A DNA stretch of 64,000 nt, from assembly GCA_024364735.1 (NCBI GenBank), contig JAGFNQ010004736.1, positions 124,001-188,000 of the forward strand. Reading direction: 5' to 3'. Source of the stretch: Boesenbergia rotunda (lineage: Eukaryota > Streptophyta > Magnoliopsida > Zingiberales > Zingiberaceae). The notes under the pieces are model-generated. The model searched no databases and was not told where the DNA came from. It was given only the letters and a program-made list of their open reading frames with translations. Shown in pieces: positions 1 to 10,974 of the stretch; the first letter of the stretch is position 1; every line of letters begins with the position of its first letter. The translations under genes were made by a program, and so were the position numbers.

Positions 1-2
1 TC

Positions 3-417
3 AATTCACTGTTACATTGTTCAAATGTCAATGGGCTAATACCACTTCTGATCGAGGTATCAAAAGAGATGACTCAGGGTTTACTAGTGTTAATTTTTCT
101 CGTTTAATACATGTTGGAGATCGAGAAAGTGATGAACCATATATACTTGTTTCTGACGCTCAACTTGTGTTTTATGTGGATGACGAGATTGAAAAAGGAT
201 GGACTATTGTAAAACATCTACAACCAAGAGACTTGTTTGACATGGGAGAAGACAAAGAAGAAGAACCAATTTATGATCTTGTCCTTCTCCGCCATCAAAC
301 TTGGATAGGTGGTTTCATGATGGCAATGGAGATTTACAATTGGCAAGGGATGATAATATAGAAGATGGACCTATAAATGATGTTGTTGTTGACAATAATG
401 ATGAAGTTGAAGACTAA
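3..417 (+). pseudogene. 3' end of CACTA transposase ORF (DUF4216 region)
   Basis: The translated segment begins inside the protein and has the profile of the DUF4216 domain that follows the transposase domain (Transposase_21) in plant CACTA proteins. Recognisable blocks are LFKCQWANT, DDSGFTSVNFSRLIH, DEPYILVSDAQLVFYV and LQPRDLFDMG. The first frame ends at 361, but an acidic tail typical of these proteins continues in another frame from about 325 to a TAA at 415-417, so I infer a frameshift near 320-330. The catalytic domain would be upstream of the window. The protein would act in the nucleus on the element ends. Confidence 0.75.
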
Positions 418-751
418 GTGGCCTCCTTCTCCGCAATAATGATAGAGCAAATGATGTTGTTGTTATCTAGGTACTGCAAAACGACGTGACCTTTTGTACT
501 ATCTTCACTAATATTACATTTTATACTAGCTTCACTAATATTGCCTTTTATATTGAGTGGCCTTTTATACTATCTTGACTACTATTTCATTTTATACAGC
601 AGGTACAAAATTGCAGCAGGTACTATTTCATTTTATACAGCAGGCATAATTTCACAACTATTTCATACTATGTTCTTAGTACTCCTATTATTCATTTCCT
701 TGCTGTTTGTCATTTCCTAAAATTGTAATTTTTTCCCTCAAATTTGCAGCC
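418..751 (+). other. Spacer between the two CACTA genes
   Basis: AT-rich, with no ORF. It contains several near-repeats of a phrase like CATTTTATACAGCAGGTA (about 540-650). It probably holds the 3' UTR of the transposase and the leader of the next gene. Confidence 0.5.
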
Positions 752-3156
752 ATGCCTAGGAATAAACGCTTTAAAGTTGCACCAACGGTTATAGAGAAAT
801 CAACTGCAACTATGCCAGAAACTCATACTAAGGCCAGCCCTATTCCATCTCAAGAACGAGTTGACACTCATTTAGTTCCACCGGCTCATAGTGATGGTCG
901 TTTAATCCCAGATTCTAGTATGGGTGTTCATTCAAGGCCACAAATTGATAGCAGAGCTCATTTGAGTGCACCAACTCATATTGGAGCAAATTCAGTGTCA
1001 TCTACTCATGGGGTATCTAGTTCTATTCCATCCCACCATTTACATGATCAAGAGGCTAATCCAGAGGATGATCCAGAGGATGAAGATGTTGGTTCGTTTG
1101 ACGAATGTGGTGACACTACTTCTAGTGGTAGTAGGAAGAAAAGTTATTGGGTTGTTAATGTTATTGGTAACAAATTTCTTTCCTCATTTTTTTCATATTT
1201 AATTATAATCAATTTTGAAATCTTAAGAAGTAACAGATTTCTTTCTTCATTTATAATCAATTTCTTTCTTCATGTTAATATAAAATTATTAGTTATATTA
1301 GTTTTTGATATTTATTTTGTAATGTTAGGAAGTAACAGATTTATTTTGTAATGTTAGGAAGTAACTTTAACTTCTTGAACCATGTTTTTTCATATTTTTC
1401 GTATTTATTTTATAATGTTAAGAAGTAACAGATTTTATTTGTTTTAGATGAGTTGGATGGCATAACTAAAGAGGCACGATATATGGTGCAAGATGTTTGG
1501 TCAATTCCTGAGGGTAGAAAAATTATAGTTCCATGCAATGAGCTTGGGCAAGCCATAGGTGATGCAGTGGTCTTTTGGGTGGCTTCTTGGGAGTTTTAGG
1601 AAGTAATTTTAATAAATTTCCCATTTGTTATATCTCTTGGCGTAAGGTTCCTAAATCATATAAGGACACCGTGTATAATAGCATCATACAGGTAAACCAA
1701 TTTATTTGTCCATGTTTTTTGTAATCTTTGTGACTTTGGTACTAATGTCTTTGATTTCGTATGCAGAAGAAATTTACTATAGTGGATAATAGATTGAAGA
1801 ATGATATCATGAAACGTATTGGGAAAGTATGGAAAGACACCAGGTATAGCTTGTTTCATGAATTCTATAATAGTACTTTGAGCATGGAAGAAAATGTTGC
1901 AAAGCGACCTCCTGGAATTGATGAAAACCATTGGAGATGGTTCATTGAGTACCGCTTGAGTGAGAAACCCCAGGTATTGAGCTTCCCTTAGTGTTTGAGC
2001 TTCTCTTAGTGTTTGGATCTAAGGTATTTTTTCTCTATTTTTGATTATGCAATATAATAGGACATGTGCAAGAAAAATGCTGAAAATCGAAAGAAACAAT
2101 TATACACCCACACAGGTGGTTCAAAAACAATAGCAAGGAGAAAACATGAAGAGGTGATATACCCTTTAATTGACGTATTGGTTCATTTTGTTTTGTTTAA
2201 TTATTGACTATATATCAATAATGACATATACGAACGACAACGTGGAAGCAACATTAGTAGAGGGGAGTTATGGGTTATGTTGCATAAGAAAAAGGATGGT
2301 TCTTATATTCATGACAATGCTCAAGTCATTGGTGTAAGTTTTGTATTAATTAAAGTTGTCATACCGTAATTTTTTCAGAAAAATGGTACTTCATTTTTAA
2401 TTAATAATTGATTAAATTTATGTATGCAGGAAAAAATTATGAATATTGAGCGTGAAGATGATTCCTCTAAGGGATTTTCAAAAAATGATTCACTTTCTCA
2501 AGCTATAGGGAAGGAGCACTCTGGCCGAGTTCGAGGTGTGGGTTATGGGTCATGTCCTACTCAAGTCTTGGTCAAACTGCATGTTCAAATGCACCTGTTG
2601 ATCATGGATTGCAAACATATATGACTGAGATGAAGTCTGAATTAGAAGCTTCTCGAGTAAAGGTGCAAAATCTGGAATCAATGATTGAAGCAGAAAGATC
2701 TAAAAGACAAGCAATAGAGGGAGCTGTTAAATATATGCTGCAAATGCAAGGAAGCAATTTGCCACCTGAATTGGCTGCTTTGATTAATGTGATGGTATGT
2801 ATGTTAGCACTTTTAAAATTAGTTAGTTGTTAATTGTATTTAATGTTAAAGTATTAAATAGCTTCAGCTGTTAATGCAAGGAATCACTTTTAATCTATAT
2901 CTTCAGCTGTGATGGTACGTATGTAATGCAAGGATGCACTTTTAATCCATAGCTTCAGTTGTTAATTGTATTTAATATTAAAGTATTTAATTGCTCTTGT
3001 GTATCCATTGCTTCAGTTGACAATTGTATCTTCTATTTATAATTTTAGGCCCCAGATGAAGGGAGTGCACCAATCTCAGTGGGTGTAAGACCGTCTTCCT
3101 CAGCTAGTCATGATGCTCAACACTGTGATGATCGTTCCAACCGAAGTTCAAGTTAA
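752..3156 (+). pseudogene. CACTA second gene, TNPA-like (Transposase_24, Ptta/En/Spm family), intron-rich
   Basis: I read seven exons, about 752-1166, 1449-1691, 1767-1973, 2061-2153, 2205-2332, 2431-2792 and 3050-3156, bounded by GT..AG sites (for example a donor after CAG at 1973 and an acceptor ATGCAG before 1767). Exon 1 (ATG at 752) is Ser/Pro/Thr-rich with an acidic end. Exons 2-5 carry Transposase_24 signatures: GRKIIVPCNELGQAIG, YISWRKVP, KRPPGIDENHWRWFIEYRLS and RGELWVMLHKKKDGSYIH. Exon 6 ends in a coiled coil (MTEMKSELEASRVKVQNLES). TNPA-type proteins bind the subterminal repeats. Apparent frameshifts near 1565 and 2565 break the frame, hence pseudogene. Exon edges are my reading and could be off by a few bases. 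Confidence 0.75.
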
Positions 3157-4617
3157 TGAATGCTTGATGCTTGATGTCCAACCGAAGTTGACAATGGTAT
3201 GAATGCTTTTATATTCTGTTTTGAGTTGAATTCTGAACATCGACTCATTTTTTGGGCTTTTATATTGTGTAGTTTTGTAAACCTTCATACTCTTTAATGA
3301 GTTCTCTATCATTTTTGTATGTGGCTTGAAAATGAAACATTGGGTTGGGTGTAATTAATGGGATGCGTTGGCAGGGGCAAGAGCCTTTTTCAATTCATAC
3401 GGTTTCTCGGTAGTTCCAGCTATTTGGTTTCACTAGTGTCAGCCCTCATCCACTCCTTTTTCTAAGCGCTTTATAAGCCCTTTTTTGAGTTTCCTTTAGA
3501 ACCTCTACAGCGAGTGAATGACTTGGATCTTGTGGAAGCATTACCATAGGGTAGGGCTTGCTTATTGGGAAAATGGCCATTATGTAAGCAGTCTTCGATG
3601 TGGGTTGCAGGTCTAGAACCATTGATTGGTGTATCGGCTAAAGCTTAATCCCTTTTCCCTTCATTAAGAAAGAACTAATTTTTGATATAAATGCACTTTT
3701 CCAGCTTCATTCATTAGTGGTGGTTTTTTTTAATACTTCATTCAGATAATACAAATCATAGCTTCTGTCTATAGCTTAGTAGTGTATATTTGTGGATTTT
3801 TTTCTAAGGAAAAATATGTTTAAACTTTACTCTATTATTTTCTTGTTAGCAATATTTTATTATTTTGCTAGAAACATTTTTATCATTTTGCTAAAATAAA
3901 TTCACTTTTGTCTATGGTTAGGTTCTTCATATGGATAGGAATGATTACTATGGAGGAGAATCAAGCTCACTCAATCTCATCCAAGTAAGAATTTGGAGTT
4001 GCTAAAAATAGGCTTTAGTTGAAACAACACTTAGAGATGCTTAAATATGGTGGAAATGTTGTTTCTCAGCACTCATGTTATGGTATTATGCTTATTGGAA
4101 AGTATTAGTGAATAAGAAGTTACATGCCTCTCATTCCCTACAAAGAACCATACAAATTCTTTCAGTCTTCCAGTTTGTTTCCATACAACTGATCAGTTTT
4201 CATACCTCTCCCACGAACTAGTTTTTATGCATTATCATTTCCTTGCTGATTAATTTTGAAGAGATATAACTTGGTTTTCATTATTCATTCAGGTCAAATT
4301 TTTACTGATGTGGTTGGAAGCCAATACTATGCTACTCCTCAAGTACTTTGCAAGCATTACAGACTAGAAGCTGAAGTTTGAACTGCTGCTGCTATGTTAT
4401 ATATTTTTGTTGAGTGGTGTACCCCCATTTTGGTTTAGATTTCACTTCAAACATTTTTTGTTGTTAGTACTTTATTTTTTGAGCATTTACTTTTGTAGAC
4501 ATTCATTTGAATGTATTTAACTACTAGCTATGAAAATTTTCCTTTAAGATTACACAAGTGTTTAACTTGTTTGTCCTTCAAATAAAATATTGAAAAGAAA
4601 AACCAAATAAATATTTT
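3157..4617 (+). other. Noncoding 3' part of the CACTA element
   Basis: AT-rich, without a supported ORF. It presumably holds the 3' UTR of the TNPA-like gene and unique sequence before the subterminal repeats. I see nothing else in it. Confidence 0.5.
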
Positions 4618-5131
4618 CGGTTGAATTTGCCATTTGCGGCTGTTTCAAAATCGCCAGTAATTATTTACGGTGTTGTTGCAGCAGTTTCAAAACAACCGGT
4701 AATTTGATTTGTGGCGGTTTCAAAACTGCCGATAAATCATTTACCGACGGCTTTGAACCTTTTCTAGTGGTTTTTTGTGGCAGTTCAAACTGCCACTAAA
4801 TCAAGTAATTTGGAAACAACCATTAATTTTACGGCGGTTTTAATATTGCAAAAACTGCCGTAAAAAATTCGTCAACCTAAATCGAGTGATAGTTTTATCG
4901 GCGGTTAAAACCACCGCTATGGAACCGCCGCAAAATAACCGCCAAGAGAACCGCCGGAAAACGTATTATGGCGGCGGTTATTCCAGCGGTTCAATCAAAC
5001 CGCCGCTAAATTGTTTAAGGACGCCGTTATCGGCGGCGGTTTTGTAAACCGCCGGTAAACATTTACCGTCGTTTCCAAACCGCCGTAAATCTCAACAAAA
5101 ACCGCCGCAAAGTACCTTTTTTTTGGTAGTG
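4618..5131 (+). repeat. CACTA subterminal repeats and terminal inverted repeat
   Basis: A sharp rise in GC marks this block. Variants of AACCGCC and its complement GGCGGTT recur in both orientations at roughly 10-40 bp spacing, for example around 4920-4990 and 5030-5090. Such motifs in the terminal few hundred bases are the known binding sites of TNPA-type proteins. The outermost bases are CCTTTTTTTTGGTAGTG, a CACTA terminus read from the right. The mirrored left block is outside the window. Confidence 0.85.
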
Positions 5132-5813
5132 TTATTTGATATGTGTGACTGAGTTTACAGGACTTGGAGAATCACACATGGAGGACATATTCGAGGGACA
5201 AGAGCCGAGGGAGGAGGACTCCAAGGGCAAGCCAGGAAGTGGACTTCAAAGGGCACACGTGAAGGGTGGTATGGAGGTAAGCCAAGGGAAGGCGTGTGTG
5301 CGCATCCGAGGGACGATAGCTGGAGGAAGAAGACTTCAATGAGAAAGCCAAGGGAGTATACCTGAAGGCACACGTGAAGGAGAGTGTTCGGAGTGAGAGT
5401 GAGTGATTGTAGAGGCTGGGCAGTCGACTGGTAGAAAGGCAGTCGACTGCCAAAACTCACAGAAGGTTTCGGACCTGAGACCAGTCGACTGCTCCAGGAG
5501 CAGTCGATTGGTAACCCCGAAAAATTAGCCGTTGGCTAGCAATTAAAGCTAGACCAGTCGACTGCCCCTGGGGCAGTCGACTGGTGTCGGGCTGGACAAC
5601 TCGTGGAGTTGTTCTTTACTCTTATTTAAAGGGAACTTTTTGTCACGAGGAAGGCATGGTTTTTCACAGTACCAAAGTATTGCTAGTGCCCCAAGTGATC
5701 AGTTCTTCCTCTAGCTTTATTTTCCATCTTGTAAAGAGGAAGAAGACAACTTTGTAAAGGTTTTCTCCACCTTGAAGGAGGCTTTTCATAGTGGAGGTGG
5801 TGTACTCGTGTGG
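5132..5813 (+). repeat. 5' LTR of Copia A, middle part
   Basis: Collinear with 14974-15656 of the 3' LTR. It is bounded on the left by the CACTA end and on the right by the solo gypsy LTR; the TSD TGTGG occupies 5809-5813. It includes the palindrome cluster (5420-5585) and a TATA-like TTATTTAAAGG near 5630. Confidence 0.9.
5420..5642 (+). promoter_or_regulatory. Palindrome cluster and TATA-like box of the Copia A LTR
   Basis: Six copies or near-copies of CAGTCGACTG lie in about 165 bp. The last two form a perfect inverted repeat at 5553-5585, with 16-nt arms around a single T. About 45 bp further on is TTATTTAAAGG, a plausible TATA box. The same arrangement recurs in the 3' LTR (15262-15427) and in Copia B. 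Promoter function is inference from position. Confidence 0.6.
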
Positions 5814-6117
5814 TGTAACGACCCGGAAAATTTTCTTAATATTTTTTTAAAATATTGAGCATGTCTAGATAATTTTCCGAGGGACCTAGAAATATTAATA
5901 CGGATTTTAGCCTAGAAATCCATGTTTTCTCATTTAAATTGGGAAAAATAAGCACTAATGGGCTTTATATGGGCTTTCTAGTACCTTAATTATTGGTGAA
6001 TTTTAGGTAAAAATTTATGTAAATATAAAGAGGTTTTAATGAGAAATATTAACATAATTATGGGGGATTTTTTAAGGGATTTTCGAAATAATAGAAAATA
6101 AAATATAAAAAAAATTA

Positions 6118-6188
6118 GTGCATGCACTAAGGATTGAACCTTGGACCTCTTGTTCAACCATGCATGCTCTAACCAATTCACCTAGCAA
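6118..6188 (-). other. tRNA-like module inside the solo gypsy LTR
   Basis: On the minus strand a D-arm/A-box-like stretch TAGGTGAATTGGTTAGAGCA is followed about 30 nt later by GGTTCAATCC, a perfect match to the B-box consensus GGTTCRANNCC. The T arm can pair, but I find no pairing acceptor stem, so this is not a canonical tRNA gene. The module is conserved in both other LTRs of the family. Confidence 0.5.
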
Positions 6189-7720
6189 GGGAGTGCTATG
6201 AGGAAATGAAGTGGATTATGGTTAAGGCTTAGGAAAAATGAAGAGTCATCAACCATGACTCTTCACTTGCCCTCCTTAATGGGTTATAAAGAGGGGGTTT
6301 GGGAGTTTCTTTCTTCCTTCCATCAATTCCACCTCTCTTCTTCCTCCTCCCTCAAGCTGGCCGAAACTTCAAGGAAGGTTTTCCTTGAGAAAACTTCACA
6401 AGAGGGCTTAATCTTCAAGTGTTAAGGGTCATCTACAAGGTTACAAGGGCTAAGGGTGATCAAGGGACAACCAAAGTCTTCATCATCTTCCCTTTTTAAG
6501 GTCTAAAAACCAAGATAACCCAAGGTAAGACTCCCTCACCTGGGGTATAATGGTTTTTGAGTTATTTTCATGATACAAGAAATTGTTTGAACCATATATG
6601 AAGAAACACCATAGTTAGGGCTACCAAGGGTTTCGGCCACCATGGGTTCTATGATTTGGTTTGGATCCAACTCTTTAATATTGTTCCTTATGTTTTATTA
6701 TGTGGTAAGAGATGTTAATAAGGGTTATGTGAAAGTTTGTACATGATTTAAGGCCCTAGAAACTTTCGGCCAAGATGGGATTTAGGGCTAGGGCTCAAGG
6801 TTAAATCCAAGCAAGGGTTCAAATGTTTTCCTATGGAAGTATATGTAAATTATAGGATGTAAATTTGTAACTTTATGAATTTATTCATGTGATGGTGACC
6901 CATTAGGGTTTCGGCCAAGGTCCCAAGGTAGGGCTAGGGCTTAAGGTTAACTCCAAACAAGGGTGCAAATGTTTTCCTATGGAAGTATGTGTAAGGTGTA
7001 GGATGTAAATTTGTAATTTTATGAATTTATTCATGTGATGGTGACCCATTAGGGTTTCGGCCAAGGTCCCAAGGTAGGGCTAGGGCTTAGGTTAACTCCA
7101 ATTATGGGGGTTTGATGGCTCCCTAAGGCCTTGTATGTGATGTATGAATGTTCTTTTACTCATGGAACCCTCCCTATTGAGTGAGTGATGGAGCCTCATG
7201 CTAGGGAACCATTCGGCCAACTCCCAAGAATTAGGGTTTGGGTTGGGTTAAGACCCCAAGGATGCAGGTCTATGGGGTACTATAATGTATGTAGAGATTT
7301 AAGTATGTTGGAAGAATAGTTATGTCAATTGAAACCCTAGCTTATGTATCATGAATTATATGTTAGGTCACTTGTGAAGATGATTCCTAAATGTTTAGAC
7401 ATGTGCCATGATTTATGAATGATATGTATGTATGCCATGTCTTATGAATGATATGTAGGTATGCCATGCTTTAGGAATGATACGTATGTATGCCATGCTT
7501 TATGAATAATTTACATGTATGCCATGCTTTATAAATGATATGTACGTATGTCATGTTTAAGAATGAAAAGGATGAATGAAGTTAAAGTTTATACTTTCGA
7601 GGCATAATGATGTTATGGAACGAAAATGATGAATGAATGAATATGCTATGAATGTTTATGAATGAAGAAGCATGTGAAGATATTTTATTTTATGAATGAG
7701 CTTGTACCGGACCTATGTAA

Positions 7721-7817
7721 GGTCCACGGTTCTGGACTACCGATGAAGCTGTCCACGGTTCGGGACTACCGATGAAGCTGTCCTTACGGTTCGGGACTAC
7801 CGATGAAGCTGTCCTTA
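7721..7817 (+). repeat. Short tandem repeat in the solo LTR
   Basis: Three copies of a roughly 30-bp unit built on CGGTTCGGGACTACCGATG. A related GGGACTACCGCAGCTGTCC repeat stands at the same place in the other LTRs (about 26350-26460 and 32535-32665). Confidence 0.8.
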
Positions 7818-8056
7818 TCCTAGTAGGTCGAGATTAGCTACCTCGTATTTACTTAGGGATGCGCGCATATGATGTATGAATGTGGTACAAGCCAGGGCCC
7901 AATGAATGTTATGATTATGTTAAAGTATTTAAAAGCATGATTTTAAAGATTAAGCATCCATATATATATATATATATACATTTGCCACATGCATCCATCC
8001 ATGTTATGCATTATATTTATGATAAGAATATTATACAAAGTAAGTTATGCAAGGTA

Positions 8057-8480
8057 TGTTTATGCAAATGATTCTATTTATGTTCATGCTAATTTATAAT
8101 GCCATGATTTATTTATATTTATGCTAAGTTAGGTTGCCATGATTTTATTTATGTTCATGCTAATTTATGATGCCATGATTTATTTATGTTTATGCTAAGT
8201 TAGGATGCCATGATTTTATTTATGTTCATGCTAATTTATGATGCCATGATTTATTTATGTTTATGCTAAGTTAGGATGTCATGATTTTATTTACGTTCAT
8301 GCTAATTTATGATGCCATAATTTTATTTATATTCATGCCAAATTATAATGCCATGATTTTATTCATGTTCATGTTAGACTATGATGCCATGATGATATCT
8401 ATGATCATGCTGATGCCATGATGATATCTATGTTCATGCTAAATTCTGATGCCATGATTTCAATTATGCTTATGCTAAAA
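8057..8480 (+). repeat. Tandem repeat of about 35 bp in the solo LTR
   Basis: GCCATGATTTTATTTATG-type units recur every 35-36 bp, alternating in pairs. The position matches the 46-bp repeats of the relatives near 26640 and 32880, but the unit sequence differs. Confidence 0.75.
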
Positions 8481-9085
8481 TGATGATGTCGTGACTGTGT
8501 AGATGTTCATGATAAGAAGTAATATGTTCATGTTTATACGACGTATGGATTTTGTGAGTAGGAAAAGGGTCTTACTAAGCCTCCGTGCTTATAGTTTTAT
8601 TTTCTTATACCACAGATTAAGCAAGAGATTTCAAAGGAAGCAGCAGGAGAGGCAAGACCATGTGTGTGTGGTAGTGACATGGCCAAGAGTCCCTCTCATT
8701 TCACTGATTGCATGTTTTGTTATCTTACAATACTTATGTTGGTTATGCTCTGCTTATGATAGCTATGCCTAAGAAACAACCTACTACTTATGAAGTTATG
8801 GATAAACTACTTGCTACCTGAAAGGCTTATGAATGAATTATGGAAAGTAAATAATCATGATGCTATGCATGCTGGTAATAGGTTACCTGAAATGCTCATG
8901 AAAGCTTATGAATGTGTTACGAAAAGTTGATATCATGATGCTAGATATGTGTATATGATTTAAGCACTAATTGCATAGTTAAAAGCATGTGAAAAAGAAT
9001 TTATGATTCCGCTGCATTATGATGTTTTATATGCACATGTATGTTTAGCGTAACGCCGCTTTATGAAAAAAAAATGGGCATTACA

Positions 9086-9255
9086 TGTGGATCCTTGGAT
9101 TAGTCACCTTTCGGGGTGGATACCAAGTAAATCTTTCTTGTTAGCATTGACTTTCATATTTTCCATTATATTTTTGTATTGTGTTAACCCTCTTGTAGAG
9201 AGAATTTGAGAAAAGTGCTATTCACCCCCCCTCTAGCAACGTCAACGATCATAGA
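9086..9255 (+). repeat. 5' LTR of Copia A, right end
   Basis: Includes the second TSD copy TGTGG (9086-9090), then resumes the LTR. It contains the CTATTCACCCCCCC motif shared by all the Sirevirus-like LTRs here. The terminal bases read ATAGA where the 3' LTR has TTACA, so the CA end is mutated. Confidence 0.85.
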
Positions 9256-9257
9256 AG

Positions 9258-9269
9258 TGGTATCGGAGC
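9258..9269 (+). other. Primer-binding site of Copia A
   Basis: TGGTATCGGAGC, one base from TGGTATCAGAGC, which is complementary to the 3' end of initiator tRNA-Met. It lies two bases inside the LTR. Confidence 0.85.
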
Positions 9270-9313
9270 CGGTTCGCTTTGGGAGAACTCACCGTCGACC
9301 GGAGTAACAAGAA

Positions 9314-10915
9314 ATGGCATTTCAATAGGGCTATAGCACCGCAAGGCCTCCGTTCTTTGATGGAAACGACTTCGCCTATTGGAAAGGTAGGATGGAATAC
9401 TATTTGATGAATGACATTGAGAATTGGATGAGTGTTGTAGATGGTTTCGACGCACCCGTCAACGAAAGAGGAGAGCCACTACCCATGAGAACTTGGCCAA
9501 AGGAAGTCATGAAGAAGGCGCAAGCAAATGTCAAGGTCACCACCACACTTCAATGCGGATTGTCCAAGGAACATCTCAACAAGGTGGGCCTTTCAAGAGC
9601 GCAAAGGAATTATGGGAGAAACTAGTCGAGCTCAATGAAGGTTTAAACGAGTCAAGGAGGGCAAAGAAGGACCTCTTGGTGGCTCAATTACAATCACTCT
9701 CCATGAAGACCAATGAGACGGTTAGCCAATTACATGGAAGAGTAAAGGAAATCATCAACGAGCTACATGTAATTAGTGAGAAGGTAGAAAATCGAGATCT
9801 CGTGAGGTATGTTTTACAATCTTTCCCTAGAACTACATTGTGGGCATCAATGGTTGATGCCTACAAAGTATCAAGGGATCTTTCAATGCTAAAGTTAGAT
9901 GATTTGTTTTGTGAATTTGAATTACATGAGTAAGCTAACATTTCTTCCAAAGAAAAAGATGTAGCATTCATTGTAGAAAAGGAGAAGAAAAAGAAGAACG
10001 AGAAGAAGAAGGTGATCTACTCCTCATCATCCGAATCGGAGGAGTCTAGTGCTTCTATGGATAGTGACCAAGAGGCTTACATGGTAAGGAAAATGAGAAG
10101 AGCATTTAAATATTTCTCTAACAAGTTTTATGGTAGGAAAGGGTCAAGAAGCAAGAGCAAGAGCAAAGATATCATTTTGCTACAATTGCCATCAAGAGGG
10201 TCACATGAAGAATGAGTGCCGACAACTCAAGAAAAGAGATGACAAGAATGAAGAAAAGAGGAAGAGTGAGAAGAGGAAGTCAAAAGAAAAAGGGAAAAAT
10301 GCCACAAGCCTAAAAGCTTCTTGGGATGATCCATCGTCTTTGGAGGAGGAGGAAGATCACGTGTCACACTTCGCACTAATGGGAGTGGACAACTTGGAGT
10401 CATCCGACGACGAGAGAAGCTCAAGTAATGAAGATGAAAGTGAAGTCCCATCATCATCCGAATCTGAGGCTTCGGTAAGTGAGGTATATAGTCTACCCTC
10501 TTCTACTCTTGTCAAAATTATTTCTAGTACAAATATAGATTTGGCTAAAGCTAGGAGGAAAATTAAGGACTTAAAGGATAAAGTTGTCATGCTTAAAGTA
10601 GAATCCAAGAAACTTAAGGATAATTTGCATGATGTTTCGACTATGTCAAATGATTCATGTCTTGAAAATGAAAATAAGGAACTAAGGGAAAAGGTAGAAG
10701 ACCTAACCAAGGCACTTAGAAAGTTTCAAGTTGGCTCTAGCAACCTTGATATGATAATAAATAGTCAAAGAGCCGTTTACAACAAAGCCGGGATAGGTTA
10801 TAGGCCAAAGTCCAAAGAAGTAGCTTTGTTTCACTCATGGGTAGAAAGGATGCCTCTAGGAGACAAGGGATTAAGGGAAATACAAAGAAGGCTTGGGTAC
10901 CAAAGAAGTACTTAA
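9314..10915 (+). pseudogene. Copia A gag (UBN2 domain, CCHC knuckle)
   Basis: The ATG at 9314 aligns with the intact start of Copia C gag, but codon 5 is TAG (9326-9328). The UBN2-type capsid region follows (WKGRMEYYLMNDIENWM, LQCGLS, ENRDLVRYVLQSFPRTTLW). There is a frameshift near 9590 and a CAA to TAA stop at 9931. A Ser/Glu-rich stretch leads to a CCHC zinc knuckle, CYNCHQEGHMKNEC (about 10175-10220), reached by another frameshift. A coiled-coil, acidic C-terminal part runs to 10915. Gag would form the virus-like particle and bind element RNA. Product not functional. Confidence 0.88.
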
Positions 10916-10974
10916 TTGATGCTTGTGGAACTAAAATTTGGGTACCAAAAGATTATATTTTCCATGTTGTATAG

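Larger units (their letters stand above)
1..5131 (+). mobile_element. CACTA (En/Spm) DNA transposon, right part
   Basis: The left end lies outside the window. From left to right it holds the end of the transposase ORF, an intron-rich Transposase_24 gene, about 1.4 kb of noncoding DNA, about 0.5 kb of subterminal repeats and a terminus ending GGTAGTG (5125-5131), the reverse complement of CACTACC. The next bases, TTA (5132-5134), match the uninterrupted site in the 3' LTR of Copia A (14974-14976), which fits the 3-bp TSD of CACTA elements. The gene order (transposase, then TNPA-like gene, same strand) is the usual one. It is inserted in the 5' LTR of Copia A, so it is younger than that element. 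The left terminus and left TSD cannot be checked here. Confidence 0.9.
5814..9085 (+). mobile_element. Solo LTR of a Ty3/gypsy chromovirus-type element
   Basis: It starts TGTAACGACCCGG and ends TGGGCATTACA, and is flanked by a perfect 5-bp TSD, TGTGG (5809-5813 and 9086-9090). The empty site is intact in the 3' LTR of Copia A near 15650. At 3272 bp it is a diverged relative of the two 3.5-kb LTRs at 24109 and 30274. They share the start, a TATA box followed by a CT-rich leader and a GGCCGAAAC motif, and the tRNA-like segment. No internal region remains, so it arose by recombination between the two LTRs. A TATA box GGTTATAAAGAGG lies near 6284. Short translated frames inside it are chance. Confidence 0.93.

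Noticed and set aside
5155..5460. Minus-strand frames over the Copia A LTR (repeated at 14958-15362, 17669-18010, 22568-22909)
   Set aside because: They recur because the LTR recurs; no domain, and they are antisense to LTR sequence with palindromes.
6118..6188. A functional tRNA gene
   Set aside because: A and B boxes are present but no acceptor stem pairs and the anticodon arm does not close.
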